DNA of 64,000 nt from Modestobacter marinus (GTDB taxonomy: Bacteria; Actinomycetota; Actinomycetes; Mycobacteriales; Geodermatophilaceae), in NCBI RefSeq assembly GCF_019799945.1, contig NZ_JABGCH010000001.1, positions 1 through 64,000 on the forward strand, in the 5' to 3' direction. Made by a program: the position numbers and the translations under genes. The notes beneath the pieces were generated by a model. It saw only the letters and a list, made by a program, of their open reading frames with translations, was not told the DNA's origin and ran no database searches. Below, one piece after another: positions 8,942 to 17,020 of the stretch; the first letter of the stretch is position 1; each line of letters begins with the position of its first letter.

Positions 8942-8983
8942 GTGGTCACTCCACTCTGTGGGGAACGATTGCATCGTGACCAC
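8942..8983. promoter_or_regulatory. Inverted repeat GTGGTCAC/GTGACCAC over a TetR-gene start
   Basis: Perfect eight-base half-sites at 8942-8949 and 8976-8983 flank 26 bases and straddle the start codon of the TetR-type gene at 8976. TetR regulators often bind such inverted repeats in their own promoters. The wide spacing makes a single-dimer site less certain. Confidence 0.3.
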
Positions 8984-9602
8984 CACAGACGCCTCTCCCG
9001 ATCCCGCCGGGCCCCGTTCGCCCGGCCGGCCGCTCTCCACCGAGCTCTCGGGGCAGTTGGTGTCCGTGGCCCTGGACATCCTGGCCGACGAGGGCTGGGG
9101 CCGGCTGAACAGCGACCGCGTCGCCGCGCGGGCCCGCGCCGGGAAGGCCGGCATCTACCGCCGGTGGCCGACGATGTCGGCGCTCGCCCGGCACGCGCTG
9201 AGCACCGCCACCCTCGTGCGGGTCCCGGAGGACTCCGGGTCGCTGGTCCGTGACCTGTGCGGGCTGCTGCAGCCCTGGACCCGGCCGCTGGACCGCCTGG
9301 AGCGGGCGGCCGCCAGCCTGATGGGCGCCGCCCGGCACGACGAGGAGCTGCGCGCGGGCCTGGACGAGGCGCTGGTGCGACCCCTGGCCCGGGCGGTACG
9401 GGAGCTGGCCGCGCGGGAGGCCGAGCGCGGCCGTCCGCTGCCGGAGCCGCGCGTCGCGCTGCTGGAGTCGGTGCTGCAGGCCCTGTGGTGGCAGCGGTAC
9501 ACCAGCTTCGCCGCGGCGCCGATGACCACCGCCGAGGTCGACCAGCTGGTGCGCGAGGCGCTGCTGCCGATCATCGAGCCCGACGCGGTGGCGCACGTCT
9601 GA
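8976..9602 (+). CDS. TetR/AcrR family transcriptional regulator
   Basis: A 208-residue regulator. The N-terminal helix-turn-helix is at about residues 35-60 (NSDRVAARARAGKAGIYRRW), after the usual helix VALDILADEGWGRL. The C-terminal ligand/dimer domain is all-helical and ends near residue 200. The GTG at 8976 is chosen because GGGGA lies upstream and because the alternative upstream start adds an unlikely N-terminal extension. The ligand and target are unknown. The adjacent inverted repeat suggests autoregulation. Confidence 0.8.
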   Translation: MTTTDASPDPAGPRSPGRPLSTELSGQLVSVALDILADEGWGRLNSDRVAARARAGKAGIYRRWPTMSALARHALSTATLVRVPEDSGSLVRDLCGLLQPWTRPLDRLERAAASLMGAARHDEELRAGLDEALVRPLARAVRELAAREAERGRPLPEPRVALLESVLQALWWQRYTSFAAAPMTTAEVDQLVREALLPIIEPDAVAHV

Positions 9603-9617
9603 ACCGGCCGGACGGGG

Positions 9618-10913
9618 TCAGCCCGGCGGCTCGGCCGGCGGGTCCAGCAGCTGCCGGGCGAGGTCCTGGACCCCCACCTGGACCATGGTGAGGGCCGCGG
9701 TGCTCAACTGCCGGACCGCCTGGAGCGACTCCTCGGAGCGGCCCTCCAGCAGCAGCCGGCGGTGCTCCAGGACGAGCACGCGGCCGGTCGTGAGCAGCAG
9801 CGCGGCGGCCAGCCGGCTGAGCACCTCCGTCGTCGTCGGCTCGGACTCGGGTTCCGCGACCTCGCACGCGCCGTCCGCGACGGTCGTCAGCAGGGCCTGG
9901 GCCAGCCGCTCCCAGGCCTGCTCGACCAGCGTCCGCTCCCCCGCCCGGAGACCCGGGGAACGCTCCAGGGCCTCGACGTAGCTGCGGTTCTCCGGCCGGG
10001 TCTCCAGCTCCAGGTGCTCGGTGAGATCGGCGTCCAGGTAGGCCCGGACGGCGGCCAGGGGACCGTGGCCCGGAGGGCGTTCGGCCACCGCGGCGGCGAT
10101 GCCCTCGACCCACGGCGTCCGGCCGTCGAAGAACAACGCCTCCTTGCTCTCGAAGTGGTTGAACACGGTCTGCACCGCCACATCGGCCGCCGCAGCGACG
10201 TCGGCGATGGTGACCGCGTCGAAGCCCCGCTCGGCGAACAGTCGCTGGGCGGCAGCCCGCACCTCGGCCCGGGTCTGCGCCTTGCGCTGCTCCCGACGGC
10301 GGCCCCCCGTGGCGTCGTCCACGGGACCAACATAGAGCCCCGGGCGCGGAGGTCGGCGGGAGAGGGCCGTCCCGGCCGCGGCGCGGAGCGGCCCAGCAGC
10401 CGGCGACCAGTCGGCCCAGACGGCACCCGCCCAGGACCGCACCAGGGTCGGCAGGTCCACGACGTCCAGGTCGGCGGCCAGGTCGGTGACCGTCGTCGTC
10501 CAGCGCGGCGGCGGGGTCACCGACCGCGGCGCCAGCTCCGCCAGCCGGTCGTCCGGCACCGTGGCCGCGCGGGGGTCGTCGCCGCGCTCGAGCAGCAGGC
10601 ACAGCCGCACGGGTGCCACCGGGAGGGCGTCCCGGACCTGGTGCTGGGCGTCGTACGTGGCCGTGGCCAGCCGCAGCAGCCCGGCCGCCCGGGCGTCCTG
10701 CACGGCCTCGTCCCGGAGTCCCCGGACCGATACCCGGAACAGCCCGGCGCAGCTGGCCGAGGCGCCGGGATGGGCCTCGGCCAGCCCCGGGACGACCACC
10801 AGGACGGCGCCGCAACCGGGGCAGGCGGAGGTGTCCGGCGGCGCGGCACCCGGGGCGGTGGCGACCGGGCCGGGGGCGTCGGTGCGGGCAGCACGGGCGT
10901 CGGCGTCGGTCAC
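9618..10913 (-). CDS. DUF5946-like domain fused to a TetR-type regulator
   Basis: A 431-residue protein with two modules in one frame. Residues about 30-190 resemble DUF5946: CPGCGAVL, HPGASASCAGLF and ATYDAQHQVRDAL, with a CxxC pair and conserved His/Cys that could bind metal. From about residue 205 a standard TetR DNA-binding domain follows (RAAAQRLFAERGFDAVTI, then AVQTVFNHFESKEALFF) with a helical C-terminal domain. An internal GTG at 10322 would start a stand-alone TetR protein, so two coupled products cannot be excluded. I see no frame change or stop between the modules. The fusion would let the N-terminal domain act as an added sensor. Confidence 0.75.
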   Translation of the reverse strand: MTDADARAARTDAPGPVATAPGAAPPDTSACPGCGAVLVVVPGLAEAHPGASASCAGLFRVSVRGLRDEAVQDARAAGLLRLATATYDAQHQVRDALPVAPVRLCLLLERGDDPRAATVPDDRLAELAPRSVTPPPRWTTTVTDLAADLDVVDLPTLVRSWAGAVWADWSPAAGPLRAAAGTALSRRPPRPGLYVGPVDDATGGRRREQRKAQTRAEVRAAAQRLFAERGFDAVTIADVAAAADVAVQTVFNHFESKEALFFDGRTPWVEGIAAAVAERPPGHGPLAAVRAYLDADLTEHLELETRPENRSYVEALERSPGLRAGERTLVEQAWERLAQALLTTVADGACEVAEPESEPTTTEVLSRLAAALLLTTGRVLVLEHRRLLLEGRSEESLQAVRQLSTAALTMVQVGVQDLARQLLDPPAEPPG

Positions 10914-11035
10914 GGCGTCCGATCGTGCCCCACGACCGGGCCGGATGCCCGCCGCGACACCGACCGCCGCCCGCCAGGGCGGCCGGAGCGGGAGGGGGAG
11001 GGGTGAGCGGGCGTCCGGATGGGCAGCCTCCCCGC

Positions 11036-11701
11036 ATGCCCGAACCCACCATCGCCGTCCTGGACGTCGACGGCACGCTCGTCGACTCGAACTACCAGCA
11101 CGCCCTGGCCTGGTACCGGGCTCTCCGCTCGCTGGGCGAGACCTTCCCGGTGTGGCGCATCCACCGGCTGATCGGGATGGGCGGCGACCAGCTGGTCGCC
11201 GCCCTGGGCGGGGACGAGGTGGAGGAGCGGATCGGGGACGCGGCCCGGGAGCGGTGGGTCGAGGAGGTGGACGGGCTCATCGGGGAGATCGCACCGCTGC
11301 CCGGTGCCCGGGACCTGCTGCTCGCCGTCAAGGAGCGCGGGCACCGGCTGGTGCTGGCCAGCTCCGGCAAGCCCCAGCACGTCGAGGCCTTCGTCGACCT
11401 GCTCGACGCGGGGGAGATCGCCGATGCCGTGACCTCCAGCGAGGACGCCGAGGCGACCAAGCCGGAGCCGGACCTGTTGCACGTCGCGCTGCAGAAGCTC
11501 GGTGCCGCGCCCGACGCGCCGGCGGTGGTGGTCGGCGACTCGGTGTGGGACGTCGAGGCGGCCAAGAGGGCCGGGATGCCGGCGATCGTCGTCCGGTCCG
11601 GTGGCTTCGGGGACGACGAGCTCCGCGACGCCGGCGCGATCGCCCTCTACGACACCCCCGGAGACCTCGCCGTTGCCCTCGACGGCACGCCACTCGCCTG
11701 A
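11036..11701 (+). CDS. HAD superfamily hydrolase (phosphatase)
   Basis: A 221-residue haloacid-dehalogenase phosphatase. Motif I DVDGTLVDS (nucleophile Asp near residue 10), motif II ASSG near 104, motif III Lys in TKPEPD near 142, and motif IV GDSVWD near 166 are all present. A helical cap lies between motifs I and II, as in phosphoglycolate-phosphatase-like subfamily I enzymes. The substrate is unknown. The start ATG at 11036 lies 122 bases after the divergent regulator gene. Confidence 0.85.
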   Translation: MPEPTIAVLDVDGTLVDSNYQHALAWYRALRSLGETFPVWRIHRLIGMGGDQLVAALGGDEVEERIGDAARERWVEEVDGLIGEIAPLPGARDLLLAVKERGHRLVLASSGKPQHVEAFVDLLDAGEIADAVTSSEDAEATKPEPDLLHVALQKLGAAPDAPAVVVGDSVWDVEAAKRAGMPAIVVRSGGFGDDELRDAGAIALYDTPGDLAVALDGTPLA

Positions 11702-11825
11702 GTGAACTCCCGCCCCCGCCCCTTGGCGGCGAACCTGGCCGGTCTTAGGTTGTGCCCCTCAACGACCCCGAGTCAGGCGAGGTGCCCGTGGCGCGACGGC
11801 GGTCCCGACGCGAGGAGGGCACGGC

Positions 11826-14768
11826 GTGAGCGCCGGCATCGTGGCTCAGCCGCTGGCCGCGGAACGCCCGGGGCGGCGCCCCCAGCTCACCGACTTCCGG
11901 TTGCGGTTCGCCGGGGCCGGGGAGCAGGCGCTGGGCTCGCCGGCCGACCTCCACCGGCTCTCGGTGACCCGCCCGCGGGAGTTCTGGCGGACCTTCCTGG
12001 ACTGGGCCGACCTCGCCTGGGAGGGCCCGCCGGAGCCGGTGTGCACCGGCGACGACGTCGAGACCGCGGCGTTCTTCCCCGGCGTCCGGCTGAACTACGC
12101 GGAGAACCTGCTGCGACCGCTCTGCGGGGTCGACGACGGGCGGCCCGCCCTCACCGGCGTGCGGGGCGACGGGGTGGTCGTCCGGTACAGCCGGGGTGAG
12201 CTGCGGGACCTGGTGGCCCGGACCGCCCGGGCGCTGGCCGCGCTGGGCGTCGGCCGCGGCGAGCGGGTGGCGGCGGTGGCCCCGAACCGGCCGGCCACCG
12301 CGGTCGCCGCCCTGGCCGTCGCCGCCCTGGGGGCTCCGCTCGCCACCGCCATGCCCGCGATGGGGCCGCGCGCGCTGCTCGGCCGGTTCACGCCGCTGCG
12401 CCCGGGGACGCTCCTGGTGCACCGGACGGGCGGGGCGGACGACGTCCTCGGCGCCCTCCTGGCGGAGCTGCCCAGCGTGCGCCGGGTGGTGCTGCTCGAC
12501 GACCTGCCGCTGCCGGCCGCGGGCGGGGTCTCGGTGACCCGGCTGGCCGACCTGGTCGCCGCCCTCCCGGACGACGCGTCCCCGCCGTCGTGGCCGCGGG
12601 TCCCCTTCGACCACCCGCTGTGGGTGATGGCCTCCTCGGGCACCACCGGGCCCCCGAAGGGCATCGTGCACGGCACCGGCGGCTGCCTGCTCGAGCACGT
12701 CAAGGAACACCGGCTGCACCTGGACCTGAGCAGCGCGGACACGCTCTACTTCCACACCACGACCGCGTGGATGATGTGGCACTGGCAGCTCTCGGCCCTG
12801 GCCGTCGGCGCGCACGTGGTGCTCTACGACGGCGTGGTCGACGGGCCCGAGACGCTGTGGGAGCTGGTCGCGGCCCACGGCGTCACCGTCTTCGGCACGA
12901 GCCCGGCCTACCTGCAGCTGTGCGAGGACGAGGGCTACCGGCCGCGCGACGCCGTCGACCTGGGGCCGCTGCGCGCCGTCCTGTCCACCGGCTCGGTGCT
13001 GCACGACTGGCAGTTCGACTGGGTCGCCGACGCCGTCGGCCACCTCCCGCTGCAGTCGATCTCCGGCGGCACGGACCTGATGGGCTGCTTCGTGCTCGGC
13101 CACCCCGAGGCGCCGGTCCGGCGGGGCCGGTGCCAGTCGCTCAGCCTCGGCCTGGACGTCGTCGCCCTCGACGAGGACGGTTCGCCCGTCCTCGGGCAGG
13201 TGGGCGAGCTCGTCTGCCGGCAGCCGTTCCCCTCCCGGCCGGTCGGGTTCCTCGACGACCCCGACGGCGCCCGCTTCCACGAGGCCTACTTCAGCCAGCA
13301 CCCGGGTGTGTGGACCCACGGCGACCTGATCGAGATCGACGCCGACGGCTCCGCCCGGATGCACGGCCGGTCGGACGGCGTGCTGAACGTCGACGGCATC
13401 CGGATCGGCCCCGCGGAGATCCGGTCGATCCTGCACCGGGTCCCCGAGGTGGCCGAGTCGATGGCCCTCGAGCAACGGCACCCGACCGCGCCCGGGCGCA
13501 CCCGGCTCGTGCTGCTGGTGGTGCTCCGCCCGGGGCTGACGCTGGACGACGCGCTCGTCCGGCGGATCCGGTCGGTCCTGGCCCGCGAGGGGTCCGCGGC
13601 GCACGTGCCCTCCGTCGTCCTGGCCGTGAGCGGGTTGCCGACGACGCACAGCGGCAAGCTCTCCGAGCGGGCCGCCCGCGACACGCTGGACGGCGTGCCG
13701 CCGCGGAACACCGGTGCCCTGCGCAACCCCGAGGTCCTGGCGGAGCTGGCCGCGGCGGCCGCCGCGCACGCGCCCTCCCCGCTTCCGGAGCCGTCCCCCG
13801 TGGCGGAGCACGACCTGGGCGCGGTCGTCGCGCGGGCCTTCCGGGACGTGCTCGGCGAGGACGTGCCCCCGGACGTCGGCTTCTCCGACGCCGGTGGGAC
13901 CTCGCGCCAGTCCATGACCTTGCTGCGCCGCCTGCGCCTGGAGACGGGGAGATCGATCAGCATGGAGGAGTTCCTCGCCGACCCGACGGTGCGCGGGGTG
14001 ACCGGGGCGCTCGCCTCGCCCTCGGGCGAGCCGGCCGCGCTGCCCGTCCTGCGGGCCGGCGATGTCGCGCTGCCGCCACTCCACCTGGTGCACGGCGCCT
14101 ACGGGGACGTCGACAGCTACACGTACCTGGTCGGGCACATCCGCACGCCCCGGCCGGTCGTCGGGCTGTCGGGTCGGGTCCTCGGTCCGGGCGGCGAGAC
14201 CTGCTCGATCCCGGAGATCGCCCGGGCGCACGTGGCGCGCCTCGTCGCCGAGCGCCCGACGGGGCCGGTGCTGCTGGCCGGCTACTCCTTCGGCGGGATG
14301 GTGGCCCTCCACATGGCCCAGCTGCTCACCGGGATGGGCCGGGAGGTGGCCTTCCTCGGCCTGGTCGACGTCCTGCCGCCGTACGGCTCGCTGACCAGGG
14401 GGCAGCAGCTGATGCGCAAGGCCGCCGGAGCGGCGGCCATGCTCGTGCCGGGCATGTCGAACCGGACCCTCGCCCAGGCCTTGGCCGGCGCACGGGGGCT
14501 CTCCCGTCCGGCTGCGGACGAGCGGGCGCTGGCCGACGCGGAGAGCGCGTACAACGACTACCGCCCGGCCCCGTACGCCGGTCCGGTCACGTACTTCCGG
14601 GCGCGGCGGCGGGTCCCCGTGTTCACCGAGCTGCTCTACACCTGGCGGCGGCTGGTGCCGCAGCTGCGGGTGGTCGACGTCCCGGGCGCGCACCACGACA
14701 TGCTCGGGCAGCGGCACGCCCCGGGTCTCGGGGCCGCGCTCTCGGCGAGCCTGCCCCGGTCCGCCTGA
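11826..14768 (+). CDS. Adenylation-carrier-thioesterase protein (acetoacetyl-CoA synthetase-like A domain)
   Basis: A 980-residue one-module NRPS-like enzyme without a condensation domain. Residues about 1-640 are an adenylate-forming domain closer to acetoacetyl-CoA synthetase than to amino-acid A domains: FWRTFLDW at the start, SSGTTGPPKGIVHG near 274, TTTAWMMWHW near 314, HGDLIEIDADG near 500, and the catalytic lysine in THSGKLSERAA near 608. A carrier domain follows with its phosphopantetheine serine in DAGGTSRQSM (S693). From about 745 a type I thioesterase carries GYSFGG (nucleophile S820) and a His in AHHDML. It probably activates a keto or fatty acid, loads it on the carrier and releases or condenses it. 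GAGGAGG at 11812-11818 supports the GTG start. A phosphopantetheinyl transferase gene follows directly. Confidence 0.85.
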   Translation: MSAGIVAQPLAAERPGRRPQLTDFRLRFAGAGEQALGSPADLHRLSVTRPREFWRTFLDWADLAWEGPPEPVCTGDDVETAAFFPGVRLNYAENLLRPLCGVDDGRPALTGVRGDGVVVRYSRGELRDLVARTARALAALGVGRGERVAAVAPNRPATAVAALAVAALGAPLATAMPAMGPRALLGRFTPLRPGTLLVHRTGGADDVLGALLAELPSVRRVVLLDDLPLPAAGGVSVTRLADLVAALPDDASPPSWPRVPFDHPLWVMASSGTTGPPKGIVHGTGGCLLEHVKEHRLHLDLSSADTLYFHTTTAWMMWHWQLSALAVGAHVVLYDGVVDGPETLWELVAAHGVTVFGTSPAYLQLCEDEGYRPRDAVDLGPLRAVLSTGSVLHDWQFDWVADAVGHLPLQSISGGTDLMGCFVLGHPEAPVRRGRCQSLSLGLDVVALDEDGSPVLGQVGELVCRQPFPSRPVGFLDDPDGARFHEAYFSQHPGVWTHGDLIEIDADGSARMHGRSDGVLNVDGIRIGPAEIRSILHRVPEVAESMALEQRHPTAPGRTRLVLLVVLRPGLTLDDALVRRIRSVLAREGSAAHVPSVVLAVSGLPTTHSGKLSERAARDTLDGVPPRNTGALRNPEVLAELAAAAAAHAPSPLPEPSPVAEHDLGAVVARAFRDVLGEDVPPDVGFSDAGGTSRQSMTLLRRLRLETGRSISMEEFLADPTVRGVTGALASPSGEPAALPVLRAGDVALPPLHLVHGAYGDVDSYTYLVGHIRTPRPVVGLSGRVLGPGGETCSIPEIARAHVARLVAERPTGPVLLAGYSFGGMVALHMAQLLTGMGREVAFLGLVDVLPPYGSLTRGQQLMRKAAGAAAMLVPGMSNRTLAQALAGARGLSRPAADERALADAESAYNDYRPAPYAGPVTYFRARRRVPVFTELLYTWRRLVPQLRVVDVPGAHHDMLGQRHAPGLGAALSASLPRSA

Positions 14769-14782
14769 CCGGGCGACGCCTC

Positions 14783-15475
14783 GTGCCGGACCGGTCCGTC
14801 CCGTTCCTCCGGGTCTGGCGCGTCGACCTGGCGGACCCGGCGTGGGACGTCGAGCGGGAGAGCCGGCTCCTCGCGCCGGCCGAGCGCGCCCGCGCGGACC
14901 TCGGCGTGCCGGCCGTGCGGACCCGCCGGGTGCTGGTGCGGTCCGCGCTGCGCCGGGTCCTGGGCGGGGTGCTCGACCTGCCGGCCGGCCGCGTGCCGCT
15001 GGAGTCCGTCGACGGGCGTCCGGTCGTGGCCGGCGCGGCGGACCTGCACGTGTCCTGCTCGGCCAGCGGGGACGTCGGGCTGGTCGCCGTCTCGGCCGGG
15101 GTCCCGGTCGGCGTCGACGTGCAGCGGCACGATCCCGGCGAGGCCTGCCGGGCGTTCGCGGAGGACTGGCTGAGCACCGAGGAGCGGACCGCGCTGGCCG
15201 CGCTGCCCGCGGGGGAACGGCTGGTCGCGGTCACCCGGTGCTGGACGCAGAAGGAGGCCGTGCTCAAGGGGATCGGCGTGGGGCTGCGCCGTCCGCCCGG
15301 CTCGGTCGACACCCCGGTCCGGGCCTCCGGCCGCGTCGGGGACTGGGTCCTCGCGCCGGTGGCGGTGCCCCGTGGCTGCGTCGCGAGCGTCGCCGTGCGG
15401 ACAGCGCGGTCGCCGGCCGGCGTCCCGACCGGCCTGCTGCACCCACCGTCGTCCGCGGCCGACGACGTGCGCTGA
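14783..15475 (+). CDS. 4'-phosphopantetheinyl transferase (Sfp type)
   Basis: A 230-residue enzyme that moves phosphopantetheine from coenzyme A to a carrier-protein serine. Sfp-family motifs are present: LHVSCSASGDVGLVAVS near residue 92, the metal-binding GVDVQ near 113, and CWTQKEAVLKGIGVGL near 154 with the W-x-x-K-E-A core. It starts 14 bases after the stop of the adenylation-carrier-thioesterase gene, so the pair is almost certainly one operon and this enzyme is the likely activator of that carrier domain. The GTG at 14783 is the first plausible start. Confidence 0.87.
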   Translation: MPDRSVPFLRVWRVDLADPAWDVERESRLLAPAERARADLGVPAVRTRRVLVRSALRRVLGGVLDLPAGRVPLESVDGRPVVAGAADLHVSCSASGDVGLVAVSAGVPVGVDVQRHDPGEACRAFAEDWLSTEERTALAALPAGERLVAVTRCWTQKEAVLKGIGVGLRRPPGSVDTPVRASGRVGDWVLAPVAVPRGCVASVAVRTARSPAGVPTGLLHPPSSAADDVR

Positions 15476-15862
15476 GGGCGCCCTCCCGGCCAGCGACGGC
15501 GCCCTCCGCGCACACCGTCCGCAACGGCGCGGGCTGTCAGCCGACGATGCTCACTGGTCGGCTTCCGCCCCCGGTCCGCTCCTCGCTCGCTCTGCCCGTG
15601 GGTCGCCTGCGCGGTCGCTCCGCTCCTCGCTCGCTGGCGCTCGCTGCGATGCTCACTCCCTGTCGGCTCCGCCAGCTCGCTGCGATGCTCCCGCGGGCGT
15701 CAGCCGACGATGCTCACTGGTCGGCTTCCGCCCCCGGTCCGCTCCTCGCTCGCTCTGCCCGTGGGTCACCTGCGCGGTCGCTCCGCTCCTCGCTCGCTGG
15801 CGCTCGCTGCGATGCTCACTCCCTGTCGGCTCCGCCAGCTCGCTGCGATGCTCCCGCGGGCG
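15476..15862. repeat. 163-bp tandem repeat in an intergenic region
   Basis: Two consecutive 163-base units occupy 15536-15698 and 15699-15861, and the first 13 bases of a third unit (15862-15874) form the end of gpgS. The units differ at about one base (GGTCGCC in the first, GGTCACC in the second). Each unit contains internal repeats of CGCTCCTCGCTCGCT and a GCTCACT motif. The repeat start coincides with the last bases of gpgS, including its stop codon, so the array appears to have grown from the gene end. I see no gene in this stretch. Confidence 0.9.
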
Positions 15863-16855
15863 TCAGCCGACGATCTCGGCGCGCTCCGCCATGTACTCCG
15901 CCACCGTGCACAGCGGCGGTCGCTCGTCGACCGCGACCGTCGTGCTGCTCGGTACGAAGCGCCGCCCGTCGTGCTCGAACTGGGTGAGCAGCCCACCGGG
16001 CTGCAGCCGCCGGCGGCCCGGCCGCCCGCGCTCGGCCCGCGCGAGCACGGTGGAGACGATCTGCCCGGCCATCCGGCCCAGCGCCTCGTCGGTCTGGTGC
16101 GAGTGCTGGCGCACGCCGAGGTCCACCTGGGCCAGCCCGTACAGCCCGCAGACGTGGAGCAGGTCGACCAGCAGCCCCACCTCCACGCCGTAGCCGGAGA
16201 CGAACGGCACCTGCTCCAGGGCGGACCGGCGGCCGGCGTACTCACCGCCCAGCGGCTGGACGAAGCCCGCCAGCTCCGGCCACAGCGCGTTGAGCAGCGG
16301 CCGGGCGGTCAGCTCGGTGACCCGGCCCCCGCCGGCGGGCCGGTGCTGACCGTCGACGGTGAGCGGGCGGGTGTAGCAGCCCTTCACGTAGTCGACCCGT
16401 TGGTCGGTCAGCAGGGGGGCGAGCAGGCCGGGCACGTAGTGCGAGACGTCACCGAGCAGGTCGGCGTCCATGAACAGGACCAGGTCGCCGGTGGTGACGG
16501 CCAGCGCCTTCCACAGCGCCTCGCCCTTGCCGGGGCGGGTGCCGTGGCCGGGCAGCACGTCCCGGGTCGCGACGACCTCCGCGCCGGCGGCGCGGGCGAC
16601 CTCGGCGGTGCGGTCGCTCGAGTCGGAGTCCATGACGATCAGCTCGTCGACCAGGGGCACCGCGCGCACCCAGCAGTCGGCGAGGTCGCGGACGAGGACG
16701 CCGACGGTGGCCTCCTCGTCGCGCGCGGGGAGGACGAGGCTCACCCGGTGCCCGCCGCGGCGCTTGGCGAGCAGCAGGGCATGGACGTCGATCTCGGCCA
16801 GGGAGGTGGCCGACGTGGTGCGGTGCTCGAACCATGCGCGGGCGTCAGGTCGCAT
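15863..16855 (-). CDS. gpgS: Glucosyl-3-phosphoglycerate synthase
   Basis: A GT81-type retaining glucosyltransferase of about 330 residues that makes glucosyl-3-phosphoglycerate from NDP-glucose and 3-phosphoglycerate, the first step towards glucosylglycerate or methylglucose lipopolysaccharide. Motifs match the mycobacterial enzyme: SLVLPARDEEATV, DELIVMDSDSSDRT, RPGKGEALWKAL, FMDADL, GGGRVTELTARPLLN, QPLGGEYAGRR and GYGVEVGLLVD. I prefer the ATG at 16855 (MRPDARAWFEHRT); a GTG at 16891 would add 12 residues. The stop codon lies in the first bases of the adjacent tandem repeat. The phosphatase partner GpgP is not recognisable next to it. Confidence 0.9.
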   Translation of the reverse strand: MRPDARAWFEHRTTSATSLAEIDVHALLLAKRRGGHRVSLVLPARDEEATVGVLVRDLADCWVRAVPLVDELIVMDSDSSDRTAEVARAAGAEVVATRDVLPGHGTRPGKGEALWKALAVTTGDLVLFMDADLLGDVSHYVPGLLAPLLTDQRVDYVKGCYTRPLTVDGQHRPAGGGRVTELTARPLLNALWPELAGFVQPLGGEYAGRRSALEQVPFVSGYGVEVGLLVDLLHVCGLYGLAQVDLGVRQHSHQTDEALGRMAGQIVSTVLARAERGRPGRRRLQPGGLLTQFEHDGRRFVPSSTTVAVDERPPLCTVAEYMAERAEIVG

Positions 16856-17020
16856 CGGCCCACTCTCGGACACTGGCCCCACCCCCTGCACCTCGGCGGG
16901 GCGTCGTTCACGTGAACTTCACGTTCCCCCTCGGGCCACAGGGTGGCGGGCAGCGGGCTCCGCGGCAAGCGCCGGGCGAACGGCTCCGGCGCGCCGCGTC
17001 GGGCCCGCCGGAGCGGCAGG

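Noticed and set aside
11745-14717. A 990-codon open frame antisense to the adenylation-carrier-thioesterase gene
   Set aside because: Its composition is typical of an antisense shadow, and the plus-strand frame carries all catalytic motifs.
15536-15874. CRISPR or prophage attachment repeats
   Set aside because: The 163-base units are directly adjacent without spacers, and no integrase or phage gene is near.
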